A DNA stretch of 64,000 nucleotides, taken from Paenibacillus pabuli (GTDB lineage: Bacteria; Bacillota; Bacilli; Paenibacillales; Paenibacillaceae). Of this stretch, positions 1-7,950 are shown one piece after another. Location of the stretch: the NCBI RefSeq assembly GCF_023101145.1, contig NZ_CP073714.1, forward strand, positions 2,790,001 through 2,854,000, in the 5' to 3' direction. Made by a program: the position numbers and the translations under genes. The notes under the pieces were generated by a model that was given only the letters and a program-made list of their open reading frames with translations, did no database searches and was not told the origin of the DNA. Within the stretch, counting starts at the first letter, position 1. Every line of letters begins with the position of its first letter.

Positions 1-18
1 AGCCGATTGGAGAAATGA
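1..18 (+). CDS. 3' end of an upstream gene (possibly ymfH-type peptidase)
   Basis: The first 15 bases read in frame as S-R-L-E-K and end in a TGA that overlaps the ATG of the next gene (ATGA). Such overlaps are typical of tightly coupled genes, and in Bacillus a ymfF/ymfH zinc-peptidase pair lies directly upstream of ymfI. Only six codons are visible, so identity is inferred from synteny alone. Confidence 0.25.
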   Translation, partial: SRLEK

Positions 19-746
19 CGGTACTTGTAACGGGCGCAAGCGGAGGCATTGGAGCGGCCATCGCAGAGCGTTTTGCCAAGGTTGGCATGAATGTAGTCAT
101 TCACTACATGAAATCGCATGAAGCAGCTAATGAAGCGGCGAGAAGATGCATGGATCAAGGCAGTGGTAGAGTCATGACGGTGTCTGCTGACCTTCGCAGT
201 CGGGAGCAAATTGCTCGTATGCGTGAGAAGCTGGAATTACATGGGCTGATGCCGGACATTCTGGTAAATAATGCAGGGATATCACATTACGGAATGTTAT
301 CCGATGTAACGGAAGAAATCTGGGATGAAGTGATGGCGATCAACCTGAAAGGCACGTTCTTGTGTACGCAGGAATTGATGCCTCACATGATCTCACAAAG
401 ATATGGCCGAATCATTAACGTGTCATCGATCTGGGGATTATCGGGTGCCTCTTGTGAAGTGTTGTATTCTACAACCAAAGGTGGTGTAAATGCATTCACC
501 AAAGCTCTCGCCAAAGAGCTGGCTCCATCTGGCGTAACAGTGAATGCTGTAGCTCCGGGTGCAGTTCAGACATCCATGCTGAACCATCTGGATCAGGATG
601 AACTCAAAATGCTGGAAGAGGAAATTCCGGCAGGCAGACTTGCACAGCCAGATGAAATCTCATCATTGGTTTACTTCCTGGCACTTCCCGAATCTGGCTA
701 CATTAACGGGCAGATCATAAGTCCAAATGGTGGCTGGCTCACCTAA
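15..746 (+). CDS. ymfI: SDR oxidoreductase, EF-P 5-aminopentanone reductase-like (YmfI)
   Basis: A classical short-chain dehydrogenase of 243 aa. The NAD(P)-binding motif TGASGGIG is at residues 7-14, NNAG near 85, and the catalytic Ser...YxxxK (S-T-T-K after the Tyr) near 150-156. In Bacillus the gene in this position, before ymfJ and ymfK, reduces the 5-aminopentanone on elongation factor P. A general 3-oxoacyl-ACP reductase (FabG) role cannot be excluded from sequence. The start has a GGAG-type ribosome site directly upstream and overlaps the stop of the preceding frame, suggesting operon expression. Synteny gives good support for YmfI. Confidence 0.85.
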   Translation: MTVLVTGASGGIGAAIAERFAKVGMNVVIHYMKSHEAANEAARRCMDQGSGRVMTVSADLRSREQIARMREKLELHGLMPDILVNNAGISHYGMLSDVTEEIWDEVMAINLKGTFLCTQELMPHMISQRYGRIINVSSIWGLSGASCEVLYSTTKGGVNAFTKALAKELAPSGVTVNAVAPGAVQTSMLNHLDQDELKMLEEEIPAGRLAQPDEISSLVYFLALPESGYINGQIISPNGGWLT

Positions 747-920
747 CGTATTGGGGTGCGGATTCAAATTTGAATTAACTTCGTGTAGCGTCTTGATGGA
801 AATTAATGATTCGAAGATGATTTTCGATTAATTCAAAATGCTTGTATATAAAATGCCTGGGAAGCACATATTACAACTGTTGATTTTAAATCTCATGCGT
901 CAAGCAAAGGAGGATTTATC

Positions 921-1184
921 ATGTCAACAGAAAAAACGGTGCTCACGAGTTTCGACACTTGGAAGAAGTTTTTGGGTGACCGCGTACAGCAAGCAGAGAA
1001 GATGGGAATGAACGAAGAAACCATCAACAAACTTGCGTATGAAATCGGTGACTTCCTGGAAGAGAAAGTAGATCCGGCTAACCCTTCCAACCGGGCATTG
1101 AAAGAACTATGGGAAGTCGGCGACGAGAATGAACGTCGCACGATTGCGTGCCTGATGGTCAAATTGGCCAAACAAAACGCATAA
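921..1184 (+). CDS. ymfJ: DUF3243 family protein YmfJ
   Basis: An 87-aa soluble, helical, charged protein beginning MSTEKTVLTSF. It matches the small DUF3243 family found after ymfI in Bacillus. No catalytic motif is visible and the molecular role is unknown. The start is fixed by a strong AAAGGAGG site seven bases upstream. A weak hairpin with a T-rich tail follows, and about 170 bp separate it from ymfI, so it probably has its own promoter. A perfect 14-bp palindrome (ATTCAAATTTGAAT) lies in that gap at 762-775 and could be a protein-binding site. Confidence 0.85.
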   Translation: MSTEKTVLTSFDTWKKFLGDRVQQAEKMGMNEETINKLAYEIGDFLEEKVDPANPSNRALKELWEVGDENERRTIACLMVKLAKQNA

Positions 1185-1195
1185 GATTACAGATG

Positions 1196-1220
1196 GAAAG
1201 CTCCCGCAAGGGGGCTTTTC
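1196..1220 (+). terminator. Probable intrinsic terminator after ymfJ
   Basis: AAAGCTCCC / GGGGGCTTTT hairpin with a GCAA loop and a T-rich tail, 12 bases after the ymfJ stop. Confidence 0.6.
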
Positions 1221-1381
1221 TCTAATGATTACACATTGATTACAGACCTGTTCTTGTAATTCATTTTCATTTTATATATCATTAACGTGACCCATTTTTA
1301 GAAGATATCTCAGATTGCTGTCCAATGGACACGTTCTGTTACTGTCGAATAATGTGGAATAATGCTTTACGGGGTGTTTAA

Positions 1382-2149
1382 ATGGAATCTAAACAATGGT
1401 ACATGGAGTATAAAATACATAAGAACAGACCTGGTCTATTAGGCGATATTGCCTCTATGCTGGGGATGCTTGAAGTGAATATATTGACCATTAACGGTGT
1501 TGAAGGCAAAACCAGGGGCATGCTGCTGGAGTCGGACGATGACGAGAAGATTCGTCTGCTGGGTGAAATGCTGGGCAAAGTCAACAGCATAACTGTGTCT
1601 GCGTTACGTCAACCGAAACTGGTAGACATTCTGGCTGTGCGTCATGGTCGGTATATTGATCGTGATTCGGATGATCGCAAGACATTTCGTTTTACAAGAG
1701 ATGAACTTGGGTTACTTGTGGACTTTTTGGGTGAAGTATTTAAGAGGGAAGGCAATCAGGTTATCGGATTGCGGGGAATGCCGCGTGTAGGCAAAACGGA
1801 GTCGATTATTGCGGGCAGCGTATGTGCGATGAAACGCTGGACGTTTGTTTCCTCCACACTTCTTCGTCAGACCATCCGGAGCCAAATGTCCGAGGACGAA
1901 TTGAATCCAAACAATGTGTTTATCATTGACGGCATTGTCAGCACCATCCGTTCAAGTGAACGGCACTATAATCTGTTGCAGGATATTATGACGATGCCCA
2001 GCACCAAAGTCATTGAACATCCGGACATTTTTGTTCAGGAATCCGAATATGATTTCAACGATTTTGACATTATTATTGAACTTCGAAACAATCCGAATGA
2101 AGAAATTATTTATGATACGTTTACGGGTAGCTACACCGACGAACTGTAA
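1382..2149 (+). CDS. ymfK: YmfK family protein (DUF3388), ACT-like N-terminus
   Basis: A 255-aa cytosolic protein. The first 70 residues have the spacing of an ACT-type domain (N-R-P-G-L-L-G-D-I then T-I-N-G-V). A P-loop-like GMPRVGKTE lies near residue 136 and a hydrophobic VFIIDGI strand near 180, so nucleotide binding is plausible. Its place between ymfJ and rodZ matches Bacillus ymfK, whose function is not established. The ATG has a GGGGTG site at good spacing. A perfect TGTCCA-A-TGGACA palindrome lies upstream at 1319-1331. Confidence 0.8.
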   Translation: MESKQWYMEYKIHKNRPGLLGDIASMLGMLEVNILTINGVEGKTRGMLLESDDDEKIRLLGEMLGKVNSITVSALRQPKLVDILAVRHGRYIDRDSDDRKTFRFTRDELGLLVDFLGEVFKREGNQVIGLRGMPRVGKTESIIAGSVCAMKRWTFVSSTLLRQTIRSQMSEDELNPNNVFIIDGIVSTIRSSERHYNLLQDIMTMPSTKVIEHPDIFVQESEYDFNDFDIIIELRNNPNEEIIYDTFTGSYTDEL

Positions 2150-2215
2150 CGCTCCCTACGGAATCATGAAATAGATAAGCAACAACTTAAGAGATAAACA
2201 TAAGGAGGAGATGGC

Positions 2216-3256
2216 ATGTCTGAACTGGGTCAGCAGTTAAGGGAGGCCCGGCTGCAAAAAGGGATGAGTCTTGACGATGTACAGGAAATGACTAAAATTC
2301 GCAAGAGGTATCTGGAGGCGATAGAGGCAGGAGACTACAAAGTGCTGCCTGGAAGCTTCTACGTGCGTGCATTTATCAAAACCTATGCGGAAACGGTGGG
2401 ACTGAATCCTGATGAGCTGCTGGAGGGACATAAGAAAGATGTACCTGCAGAAGAAACGGAAGCAACAATGGAGCCGGTTATTCAAAAGCGTTCAAGTCGT
2501 CCGGTAGAGCGCAGCAACCGCTGGATGTCTGTTGCACTGATGTGGACTTTTCCGGTGTTGATTCTTGTGCTGTTATATGTGTATGTGGTGATGAACAAGG
2601 ATGATTCGGATACACAAGGGCTGGATCAGACGAAGATCACAGACAGTCAACAGCAACCGCAAGATGAGCCGGATAAGCCGGTAGATAATGGCCAAGCTAC
2701 TAAACCTCCAGCTAATGAATCAGGTAGTGGAGAAACGAATGAAGGCGAGGCAGGCGGTGGTGGCGGAACGACAGAGGGGCAGACGGACGGACAAACGGAT
2801 GGACAAACGACAGGGGAAAATGAAGAGAACCCAACAGATAATATTCCGCCGGCTTCTGTAACCGTTGCTGAAGACGGAAAATCAGGCAATATTACGAACT
2901 TTAAGGTGAACGGCAGCGCAGGGCAGCCTGTAACGGTTACGATTAAAGCAACGGGCCATAGTTGGCTGGAAGTATACAAGGGCGAGAACTCTAGTGGAGA
3001 GAAGTTGGAGTACGGCAACACCGCAGAGGGAGACAGCTATACTTTTGAATTGGACAGTTCAGGAATGTACATTAAGTCCGGTTACGCTGCGGCGACCACA
3101 ATTGAGGTTGCAGGGCAGGTTGTGACAGACGGCAAAGCGACCAACCGCATTCGGTTAAGACTTGGTCAGGATACATCCTCGACAGGTTCTGAAGGCACTT
3201 CGACGAATGAAACAGGAAGCACGACCGAAGGAACCACAGGCACAAGCGGCGAATAA
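2216..3256 (+). CDS. rodZ: Cell-shape protein RodZ (YmfM)
   Basis: A 346-aa protein with the RodZ layout. Residues 1-70 form a Cro/CI-type helix-turn-helix (LREARLQKGMSLDDVQ). One membrane segment lies at about 105-125 (a tryptophan, proline and hydrophobic run). A long Gln/Glu/Gly/Thr-rich linker follows and includes a repeated T-D-G-Q tract near 191-202. A beta-rich DUF4115 domain spans about 225-315. RodZ links MreB to the membrane and peptidoglycan elongation complex. The AAGGAGGAG ribosome site at ideal spacing fixes the ATG. The Gly/Thr/Ser-rich C-terminal tail is low-complexity and probably variable between strains. Confidence 0.88.
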   Translation: MSELGQQLREARLQKGMSLDDVQEMTKIRKRYLEAIEAGDYKVLPGSFYVRAFIKTYAETVGLNPDELLEGHKKDVPAEETEATMEPVIQKRSSRPVERSNRWMSVALMWTFPVLILVLLYVYVVMNKDDSDTQGLDQTKITDSQQQPQDEPDKPVDNGQATKPPANESGSGETNEGEAGGGGGTTEGQTDGQTDGQTTGENEENPTDNIPPASVTVAEDGKSGNITNFKVNGSAGQPVTVTIKATGHSWLEVYKGENSSGEKLEYGNTAEGDSYTFELDSSGMYIKSGYAAATTIEVAGQVVTDGKATNRIRLRLGQDTSSTGSEGTSTNETGSTTEGTTGTSGE

Positions 3257-3329
3257 CCAAAGTTTCTGCGGGAGAGACTAACCTTGTCTTAACTTGCAGT
3301 TAACTTTTGGTGAAGTGAGGTGGATGGCT

Positions 3330-3494
3330 GTGACAGTCAGCTGGATCGTAACAGGTTTGGGGATTATTGTCAGCCTCCTGGGTTATTACTTGACTCCAAC
3401 TGCCTGGGGTTACGGGATTTTGGGCTTTGGACTTGCGCATGTGCTTCTGGGAGTGCTCGACATGTTCAGACAGCCTAATCGCAGCCGTTATTAA
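3330..3494 (+). CDS. Small two-helix membrane protein
   Basis: A 54-aa hydrophobic protein if it begins at the GTG, which has GTGAGGTGG seven bases upstream. In-frame ATGs at 3294 and 3324 are less well placed. Two membrane-spanning stretches flank a short polar turn (L-T-P-T-A-W), and the C-terminus is basic (Q-P-N-R-S-R). I do not recognise the family. It lies between rodZ and yajQ and is closed by a strong terminator, so it may be the last gene of the ymf/rodZ transcript. Confidence 0.6.
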   Translation: MTVSWIVTGLGIIVSLLGYYLTPTAWGYGILGFGLAHVLLGVLDMFRQPNRSRY

Positions 3495-3513
3495 AATGGC
3501 AGCCGCAAGGCAT

Positions 3514-3560
3514 GCATTTTTGGCAACCATTTCAAATGGCAGCCAAAAATGCTTTTTTAT
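3514..3560 (+). terminator. Strong intrinsic terminator
   Basis: Perfect outer stem GCATTTTTGGC / GCCAAAAATGC with an additional inner CCATTT/AAATGG stem, then a run of Ts. It ends the rodZ/small membrane protein transcript. Confidence 0.85.
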
Positions 3561-3646
3561 TTTGAAAAACCTCATAAAATTAGACTTTTGCTTGGCGTAT
3601 CCTCTATAATGTTACAGAACATATGATTACTGAAAGGGTGACTGGT

Positions 3647-4138
3647 TTGAGTTCAGAAAATTCATTTGATATCGTGTCCAAAATGGACTTGCAAGAATTG
3701 ACAAATGCCGTTACACAAACGGAAAAGGAAATTGGCACGCGTTATGACTTCAAGGGCAGCAAGAGCAGTCTGAAACTGGATAAGGATGCGTTAACGATCG
3801 TATCTGATGATGAGACCAAACTCAAGGCTGTCATTGATGTGCTGCAATCCAAAATGGCTAAGCGTGGGTTACCTTTAAAAAACATTGATTATGCAAAAGT
3901 AGAGCCGGCTTCTTCAGGTACAGTCCGTCAACGCTTGAATTTCAAGCAGGGGATTGATCAGGATGTCGCTAAAAAAATCAATATTCTGATTCGTGACTCC
4001 AAAATGAAAGTGAAAAGTCAGATTCAGGGAGATCAACTCCGGGTAACAGGTAAGAGCAAGAATGATTTGCAAGCCGTTATGCAGTTGTTGAATGGCGCCA
4101 ATTTACCTCTGGATCTGCAATATACAAATTTTAAGTAA
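3647..4138 (+). CDS. yajQ: YajQ family nucleotide-binding protein
   Basis: A 163-aa protein starting (L/M)SSENSFDIVSKMD, the usual YajQ N-terminus, and containing the family core R-Y-D-F-K-G-S near 31. YajQ proteins have two ferredoxin-like lobes. Some bind cyclic di-GMP and act as effectors with transcription factors, but that has not been shown for every member. The TTG start is chosen because GAAAGGGTG is six bases upstream and because it gives the family length; an ATG at 3623 would add eight atypical residues. A TATAAT hexamer at 3605 suggests its own promoter. Confidence 0.88.
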   Translation: MSSENSFDIVSKMDLQELTNAVTQTEKEIGTRYDFKGSKSSLKLDKDALTIVSDDETKLKAVIDVLQSKMAKRGLPLKNIDYAKVEPASSGTVRQRLNFKQGIDQDVAKKINILIRDSKMKVKSQIQGDQLRVTGKSKNDLQAVMQLLNGANLPLDLQYTNFK

Positions 4139-4167
4139 TATTTCCTCATTGTAGCTGGATATGTTTT

Positions 4168-4196
4168 TTGACACTGCAATTGGCGTATATTATACT
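4168..4196 (+). promoter_or_regulatory. Sigma-A promoter with long leader to pgsA
   Basis: TTGACA, 17-bp spacer, TATACT: a near-consensus promoter about 270 bp before pgsA. The 326-bp gap 4139-4464 contains this site, a second promoter and an AT-rich stretch, but no supported ORF. Confidence 0.7.
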
Positions 4197-4318
4197 AAGT
4201 GTGCATTGCTGGCAGATAAGCATCAAAGCCCAGTCATCATCGTTTGCTGACTTTGTGAAAAGCAGTACATCTTCTGGAAGTCGCCGGAACGTTTAAAACG
4301 GGTTTTGCGTTTGAACGG

Positions 4319-4347
4319 TTGACTTTATTTTTTGCGTTTTTTACATA
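4319..4347 (+). promoter_or_regulatory. Second sigma-A-like promoter for pgsA
   Basis: TTGACT, 17-bp spacer of mostly T, TACATA. It lies 118 bp before pgsA and downstream of a CGTTTAAAACG palindrome. Confidence 0.5.
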
Positions 4348-4464
4348 GTGAGAGCACTTTAGTGCTGATTTGACAGTGAAACCTGAAAATTTCATGTTCC
4401 GGATGATGAATACGGGATTAGGATGAATGTTTGGAGTAATGGAGGATAAGAGGGAGGGCGTCTT

Positions 4465-5052
4465 GTGAATTTACCCAACCGGATTACGCTTGCACGAATT
4501 TGCTTAATCCCTTTTTTGATGGTATTCCTGCTCGTGGATTTTCCGTTTTATCCAGAACCATTGCAATTGGGAAGCTTATTGCTTCCGTATAATCAGTTGA
4601 TTGCTGCAGTCATTTTTATTATTGCAGCAAGCACCGATGGAATTGATGGCTATCTGGCGCGGAAAAATAATATGGTTACCAACCTGGGCAAATTGCTTGA
4701 TCCACTGGCTGACAAGTTATTGGTTACTGCGGTGCTGATTTCGCTTGTGGAGATGGGCAAGTTGGATTCCTGGATTGCTGTGGTCATCATTAGTCGTGAG
4801 TTTGCGGTTACCGGCTTGCGTCAGATTGCATTATTGGATGGTTCGGTTGTTGCGGCAAGTGCCTGGGGCAAATTGAAGACCGTCGTGCAAATTGTGGCGA
4901 TTGTGCTGCTGCTGTTGAATAATTTTCCGTTCTCGTTCACGGGTATTCATATGGATGTTATTGCCGTTTGGGCCGCAGCGATTATTACGATTTGGTCAGG
5001 CATTGATTACTTTATCAAAAACAAAAATTTGCTTCAATTATCAAAAGCATAA
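4465..5052 (+). CDS. pgsA: CDP-diacylglycerol--glycerol-3-phosphate 3-phosphatidyltransferase
   Basis: A 195-aa integral membrane enzyme that transfers a phosphatidyl group from CDP-diacylglycerol to glycerol 3-phosphate, the committed step to phosphatidylglycerol. The CDP-alcohol phosphotransferase signature DG-x2-ARx8G-x3-Dx3-D is intact (D-G-Y-L-A-R ... G-K-L-L-D-P-L-A-D, residues about 55-78). Four or five membrane helices are evident. It starts at a GTG with GAGGGAGGG upstream. Its position before cinA-recA matches Bacillus. Two promoters and a long leader precede it. Confidence 0.93.
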   Translation: MNLPNRITLARICLIPFLMVFLLVDFPFYPEPLQLGSLLLPYNQLIAAVIFIIAASTDGIDGYLARKNNMVTNLGKLLDPLADKLLVTAVLISLVEMGKLDSWIAVVIISREFAVTGLRQIALLDGSVVAASAWGKLKTVVQIVAIVLLLLNNFPFSFTGIHMDVIAVWAAAIITIWSGIDYFIKNKNLLQLSKA

Positions 5053-5093
5053 CGGTTTGAGGATAAGTGGGTAGCAGGAAGAAATCATTTGTA

Positions 5094-5128
5094 CAAAGGG
5101 CAATAGGAAATCATCCTATTGCCCTTTG
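5094..5128 (+). other. Perfect 15-bp inverted repeat between pgsA and cinA
   Basis: CAAAGGGCAATAGGA and its exact complement flank a five-base loop. No T-run follows on either strand, so it is not a standard intrinsic terminator. It may be an RNA processing or stabilising hairpin. Confidence 0.6.
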
Positions 5129-5159
5129 ATCACTCATCACGTGTACAGGAGGATGCTGA

Positions 5160-6416
5160 ATGAAGGCAGAAATCATCGCAGTTGGCACAGAATTGTTGCT
5201 TGGACAAATTGTGAATACCAATGCTCGATATCTATCCCGTGAATTGGCTGCAATCGGGATTGATGTGTATTTCCAAACGGTGGTTGGTGATAATCTAAAT
5301 CGACTTTGTGACGCCATTCGTATCGCTCAGGGTCGTGCAGACGTCATTTTATTTTCCGGGGGCATCGGGCCTACACAGGATGACCTGACCAAGGATGCGA
5401 TTGCGGCAGTCTTGAATCGCAAGCTGCATATAGATCGGATGGCTATGGACAAAATTGAGAGCTTCTTCCGGAATCGCAATGTGGACATGACTGAAAACAA
5501 TCGTCGTCAGGCGATTGTTATAGAGGGCGGGACACCGCTGGCAAACGAAACAGGCCTTGCCGCAGGGAATGCGATTTCAGACAATGGTAAGCATTATGTC
5601 GTTATGCCTGGACCACCGAAAGAGCTGATACCTATGTTTGAACAGGAAGTTAAGCCCTGGTTGTTCCAGCATGTGCTGACAGAAGAAATGCCGATTTACT
5701 CCAAAATGCTGAAGTTTGCAGGTATTGGCGAATCGGCATTGGAAGACCGGCTCCTGGATCTAATTGATACACAGACAGATCCTACCATTGCTCCTTATGC
5801 AAGTGAGGGAGAAGTTACAGTACGCATATCCACAAAGGCTCCAAGTGAGAGTGAAGCGATGCTGAAGCTGGATGCAATGGAAGTTCAGATTCGGGAACGC
5901 TTGCCGGAGCATCTCTACGCGAACGAGGATGTGCCTATAGAGTACACAATTGTAACCATGATGTCTGATATGGGTTTGACCCTTAGTGCGGCTGAGAGCT
6001 GCACGGGAGGCCTCGTCATGCAGAGTCTGACATCAGTCCCTGGCAGTGCGTCGATGCTTAAGGGCGGAATTGTATGTTACTCCAATGAAATCAAGGAAAA
6101 ACTGCTTCATGTGCCACATGCCTATCTCGAAGGTGAAGATGCACCGGGCGCGGTCAGTCCGGAAGTGGCCAAAGTGCTGGCAGAGCAGATTCGCATGATT
6201 GGGGACGCGGACTTCGGTCTGTCGGTTACAGGTGTGGCCGGCCCCGGTTATTCCGAACGCAAACCGCCAGGACTTGTTTTCATTGGTCTGGCTCAACGTG
6301 GTCAAGAAACGGAAATTCATGAACTGCGTATTAATGGCAACCGGGAAACAGTTCGGATTCGTTCAGCAAAAGCGATTCTTTACCGTTTGTGGCGCAAACT
6401 TGTGGAAATGGACTAA
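5160..6416 (+). CDS. cinA: Competence/damage-inducible protein CinA
   Basis: A 418-aa two-domain protein. The N-terminal MoaB/MogA-like domain (residues 1-170) has MKAEIIAVGTELLLGQ and the S-G-G-I-G-P-T-Q-D-D motif. The C-terminal domain (about 255-418) has the amidase-type S-A-A-E-S-C-T-G-G and G-V-A-G-P-G-Y motifs. Family members act on ADP-ribose pyrophosphate or nicotinamide mononucleotide, and in competent bacteria CinA is linked to RecA. AGGAGGATG precedes the ATG. The gene lies directly before recA, the classic cinA-recA arrangement, but a terminator and separate LexA-box promoter lie between them. Confidence 0.93.
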   Translation: MKAEIIAVGTELLLGQIVNTNARYLSRELAAIGIDVYFQTVVGDNLNRLCDAIRIAQGRADVILFSGGIGPTQDDLTKDAIAAVLNRKLHIDRMAMDKIESFFRNRNVDMTENNRRQAIVIEGGTPLANETGLAAGNAISDNGKHYVVMPGPPKELIPMFEQEVKPWLFQHVLTEEMPIYSKMLKFAGIGESALEDRLLDLIDTQTDPTIAPYASEGEVTVRISTKAPSESEAMLKLDAMEVQIRERLPEHLYANEDVPIEYTIVTMMSDMGLTLSAAESCTGGLVMQSLTSVPGSASMLKGGIVCYSNEIKEKLLHVPHAYLEGEDAPGAVSPEVAKVLAEQIRMIGDADFGLSVTGVAGPGYSERKPPGLVFIGLAQRGQETEIHELRINGNRETVRIRSAKAILYRLWRKLVEMD

Positions 6417-6429
6417 TTCACAGTCCGGA

Positions 6430-6458
6430 TTGCATTTGTATGGGCAAACAAGTATAAT
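6430..6458 (+). promoter_or_regulatory. Strong promoter immediately before a terminator
   Basis: TTGCAT, 17-bp spacer, TATAAT, starting 14 bases after the cinA stop. Transcription would begin about six bases before the terminator hairpin at 6471. Confidence 0.55.
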
Positions 6459-6470
6459 AAAGGAAGACGG

Positions 6471-6517
6471 AAGAACCGCAGAATTAGGCTTAACGGCCTT
6501 ATTTACGGTTCTTTTTT
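6471..6517 (+). terminator. Terminator after cinA / possible short RNA
   Basis: AAGAACCG / CGGTTCTT outer stem with an inner AGGC/GCCT stem, followed by a T-run. It ends cinA transcription or a roughly 50-nt RNA from the promoter just upstream. Confidence 0.75.
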
Positions 6518-6572
6518 CTGTTTAATGGAAGGTTTCCCTGAGGAAGAGGCGCCTCGGCCTTTATAAAAAAAA

Positions 6573-6586
6573 CGAATGTATGTTCG
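6573..6586 (+). promoter_or_regulatory. LexA (DinR) SOS box of recA
   Basis: CGAATGTATGTTCG matches the Gram-positive SOS consensus CGAACRNRYGTTYG except one base of the left half-site. It sits ten bases before the recA -35 element, so LexA would repress recA until DNA damage. Confidence 0.85.
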
Positions 6587-6595
6587 AAAAAAAGC

Positions 6596-6624
6596 TTGGC
6601 AAACGTGTTAAAACAAGGTATCAT
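6596..6624 (+). promoter_or_regulatory. recA promoter
   Basis: TTGGCA, 17-bp spacer, TATCAT, just downstream of the SOS box and 32 bp before the recA start. Confidence 0.75.
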
Positions 6625-6655
6625 TATCTTATAAACAGTAAAGGGTGTGAGCTTA

Positions 6656-7720
6656 TTGTCAGACCGTCGTGCCGCGCTTGATATGGCGCTCCGTCAAATA
6701 GAGAAGCAATTTGGTAAAGGATCCATTATGAAACTGGGTGAGTCCACTCATATGAATGTGGAAATAATCCCCAGTGGTTCCTTGGCTTTGGATATTGCAT
6801 TAGGAACAGGCGGCTTGCCTAAAGGCCGTATTGTTGAAATATATGGACCGGAATCTTCCGGTAAAACAACTGTAGCATTGCACGCGATTGCCGAGGTGCA
6901 ACGTGTTGGTGGACAAGCAGCATTTATCGATGCTGAGCATGCGCTTGACCCTAATTACGCAAGCAAACTGGGTGTTAACATTGATGAGTTGCTTCTGTCC
7001 CAGCCAGATACGGGTGAGCAAGGGCTTGAAATCGCAGAAGCGCTTGTACGTAGTGGGGCTGTAGATATTGTCGTTATTGACTCGGTTGCCGCCTTGGTAC
7101 CCAAAGCGGAAATTGAAGGTGAAATGGGTGATTCCCATGTCGGTTTGCAAGCCCGTCTGATGTCTCAGGCGTTGCGTAAACTGTCTGGTGCAATCAGCAA
7201 ATCCAAAACCATCGCAATCTTTATCAACCAGCTTCGTGAAAAAGTCGGTGTTATGTTTGGTAACCCGGAGACAACACCTGGTGGTCGTGCCCTGAAATTC
7301 TACTCTACAGTACGTCTGGATGTACGTCGTATTGAGAGTATTAAATCAGGCAATGACATCATCGGTAACCGTACTCGTATCAAAGTTGTAAAAAATAAAG
7401 TGGCGCCACCGTTTAAACAAGCCGAAGTGGATATTATGTACGGTGAAGGTATTTCAAGAGAAGGCAGTATCATTGATATTGGTACAGAGCTGGATATCGT
7501 GAACAAAAGCGGTGCATGGTACTCTTACGAGGGTGAGCGTTTAGGTCAAGGACGTGAAAACGCGAAGCAGTTCATGAAAGAGCATGCAGAGATTGCTCAA
7601 GTAATTGAACAAAAAATTCGTGAAGCCAGCAATCTGACTACTGCAGTTCCTGTACCTACAACGGAAGATCAGCAAAAAGAAGCAGCTGAAGAACAAGAAT
7701 TGTTTGAAATTAACGAGTAA
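6656..7720 (+). CDS. recA: Recombinase RecA
   Basis: A 354-aa RecA, the ATP-dependent strand-exchange protein that also triggers LexA self-cleavage. Walker [10 protein letters not shown] is near residue 63-71, the conserved [12 protein letters not shown] segment near 150, and loop-2 N-P-E-T-T-P-G-G-R near 202. The C-terminal tail is acidic ([10 protein letters not shown]), as usual. I prefer the TTG start ([19 protein letters not shown] eight bases upstream) to the GTG at 6647, because it gives the normal RecA N-terminus. It is regulated by the SOS box above. recX follows. Confidence 0.97.
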   Translation: MSDRRAALDMALRQIEKQFGKGSIMKLGESTHMNVEIIPSGSLALDIALGTGGLPKGRIVEIYGPESSGKTTVALHAIAEVQRVGGQAAFIDAEHALDPNYASKLGVNIDELLLSQPDTGEQGLEIAEALVRSGAVDIVVIDSVAALVPKAEIEGEMGDSHVGLQARLMSQALRKLSGAISKSKTIAIFINQLREKVGVMFGNPETTPGGRALKFYSTVRLDVRRIESIKSGNDIIGNRTRIKVVKNKVAPPFKQAEVDIMYGEGISREGSIIDIGTELDIVNKSGAWYSYEGERLGQGRENAKQFMKEHAEIAQVIEQKIREASNLTTAVPVPTTEDQQKEAAEEQELFEINE

Positions 7721-7795
7721 TTCTCCAGACTCCCGGAATGATCTGATTGAGCTTAGCTCAATCTTTAGCTAAGGGGGAAGGTGTTCTCATGCTGT

Positions 7796-7831
7796 CCAAC
7801 AGCCTCTGTCCCAGTGGACAGAGGCTGTTGG
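7796..7831 (+). other. Perfect 16-bp inverted repeat after recA
   Basis: CCAACAGCCTCTGTCC and its exact complement around a CAGT tetraloop. There is no T-run directly after it; the real terminator is 22 bp further on. It may protect the recA mRNA 3' end or be a small-RNA hairpin. Confidence 0.6.
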
Positions 7832-7852
7832 CACGCTTACTGATAAGGATGA

Positions 7853-7880
7853 GGCCGGGTTAGGATCCCGGCCTTTTGTA
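7853..7880 (+). terminator. Terminator between recA and recX
   Basis: GGCCGGG / CCCGGCC stem with a seven-base loop, then TTTTGTATTT. Confidence 0.85.
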
Positions 7881-7950
7881 TTTGTACGCTATCTTCGTAG
7901 AAGATATGATTAGCATTTTCGGAGAAACAAACGTGAAAGGGGAGACCGAA

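Noticed and set aside
2785..2815. T-D-G-Q tandem repeat in rodZ
   Set aside because: Low-complexity linker typical of RodZ; too short and protein-encoded to count as a DNA repeat or CRISPR.
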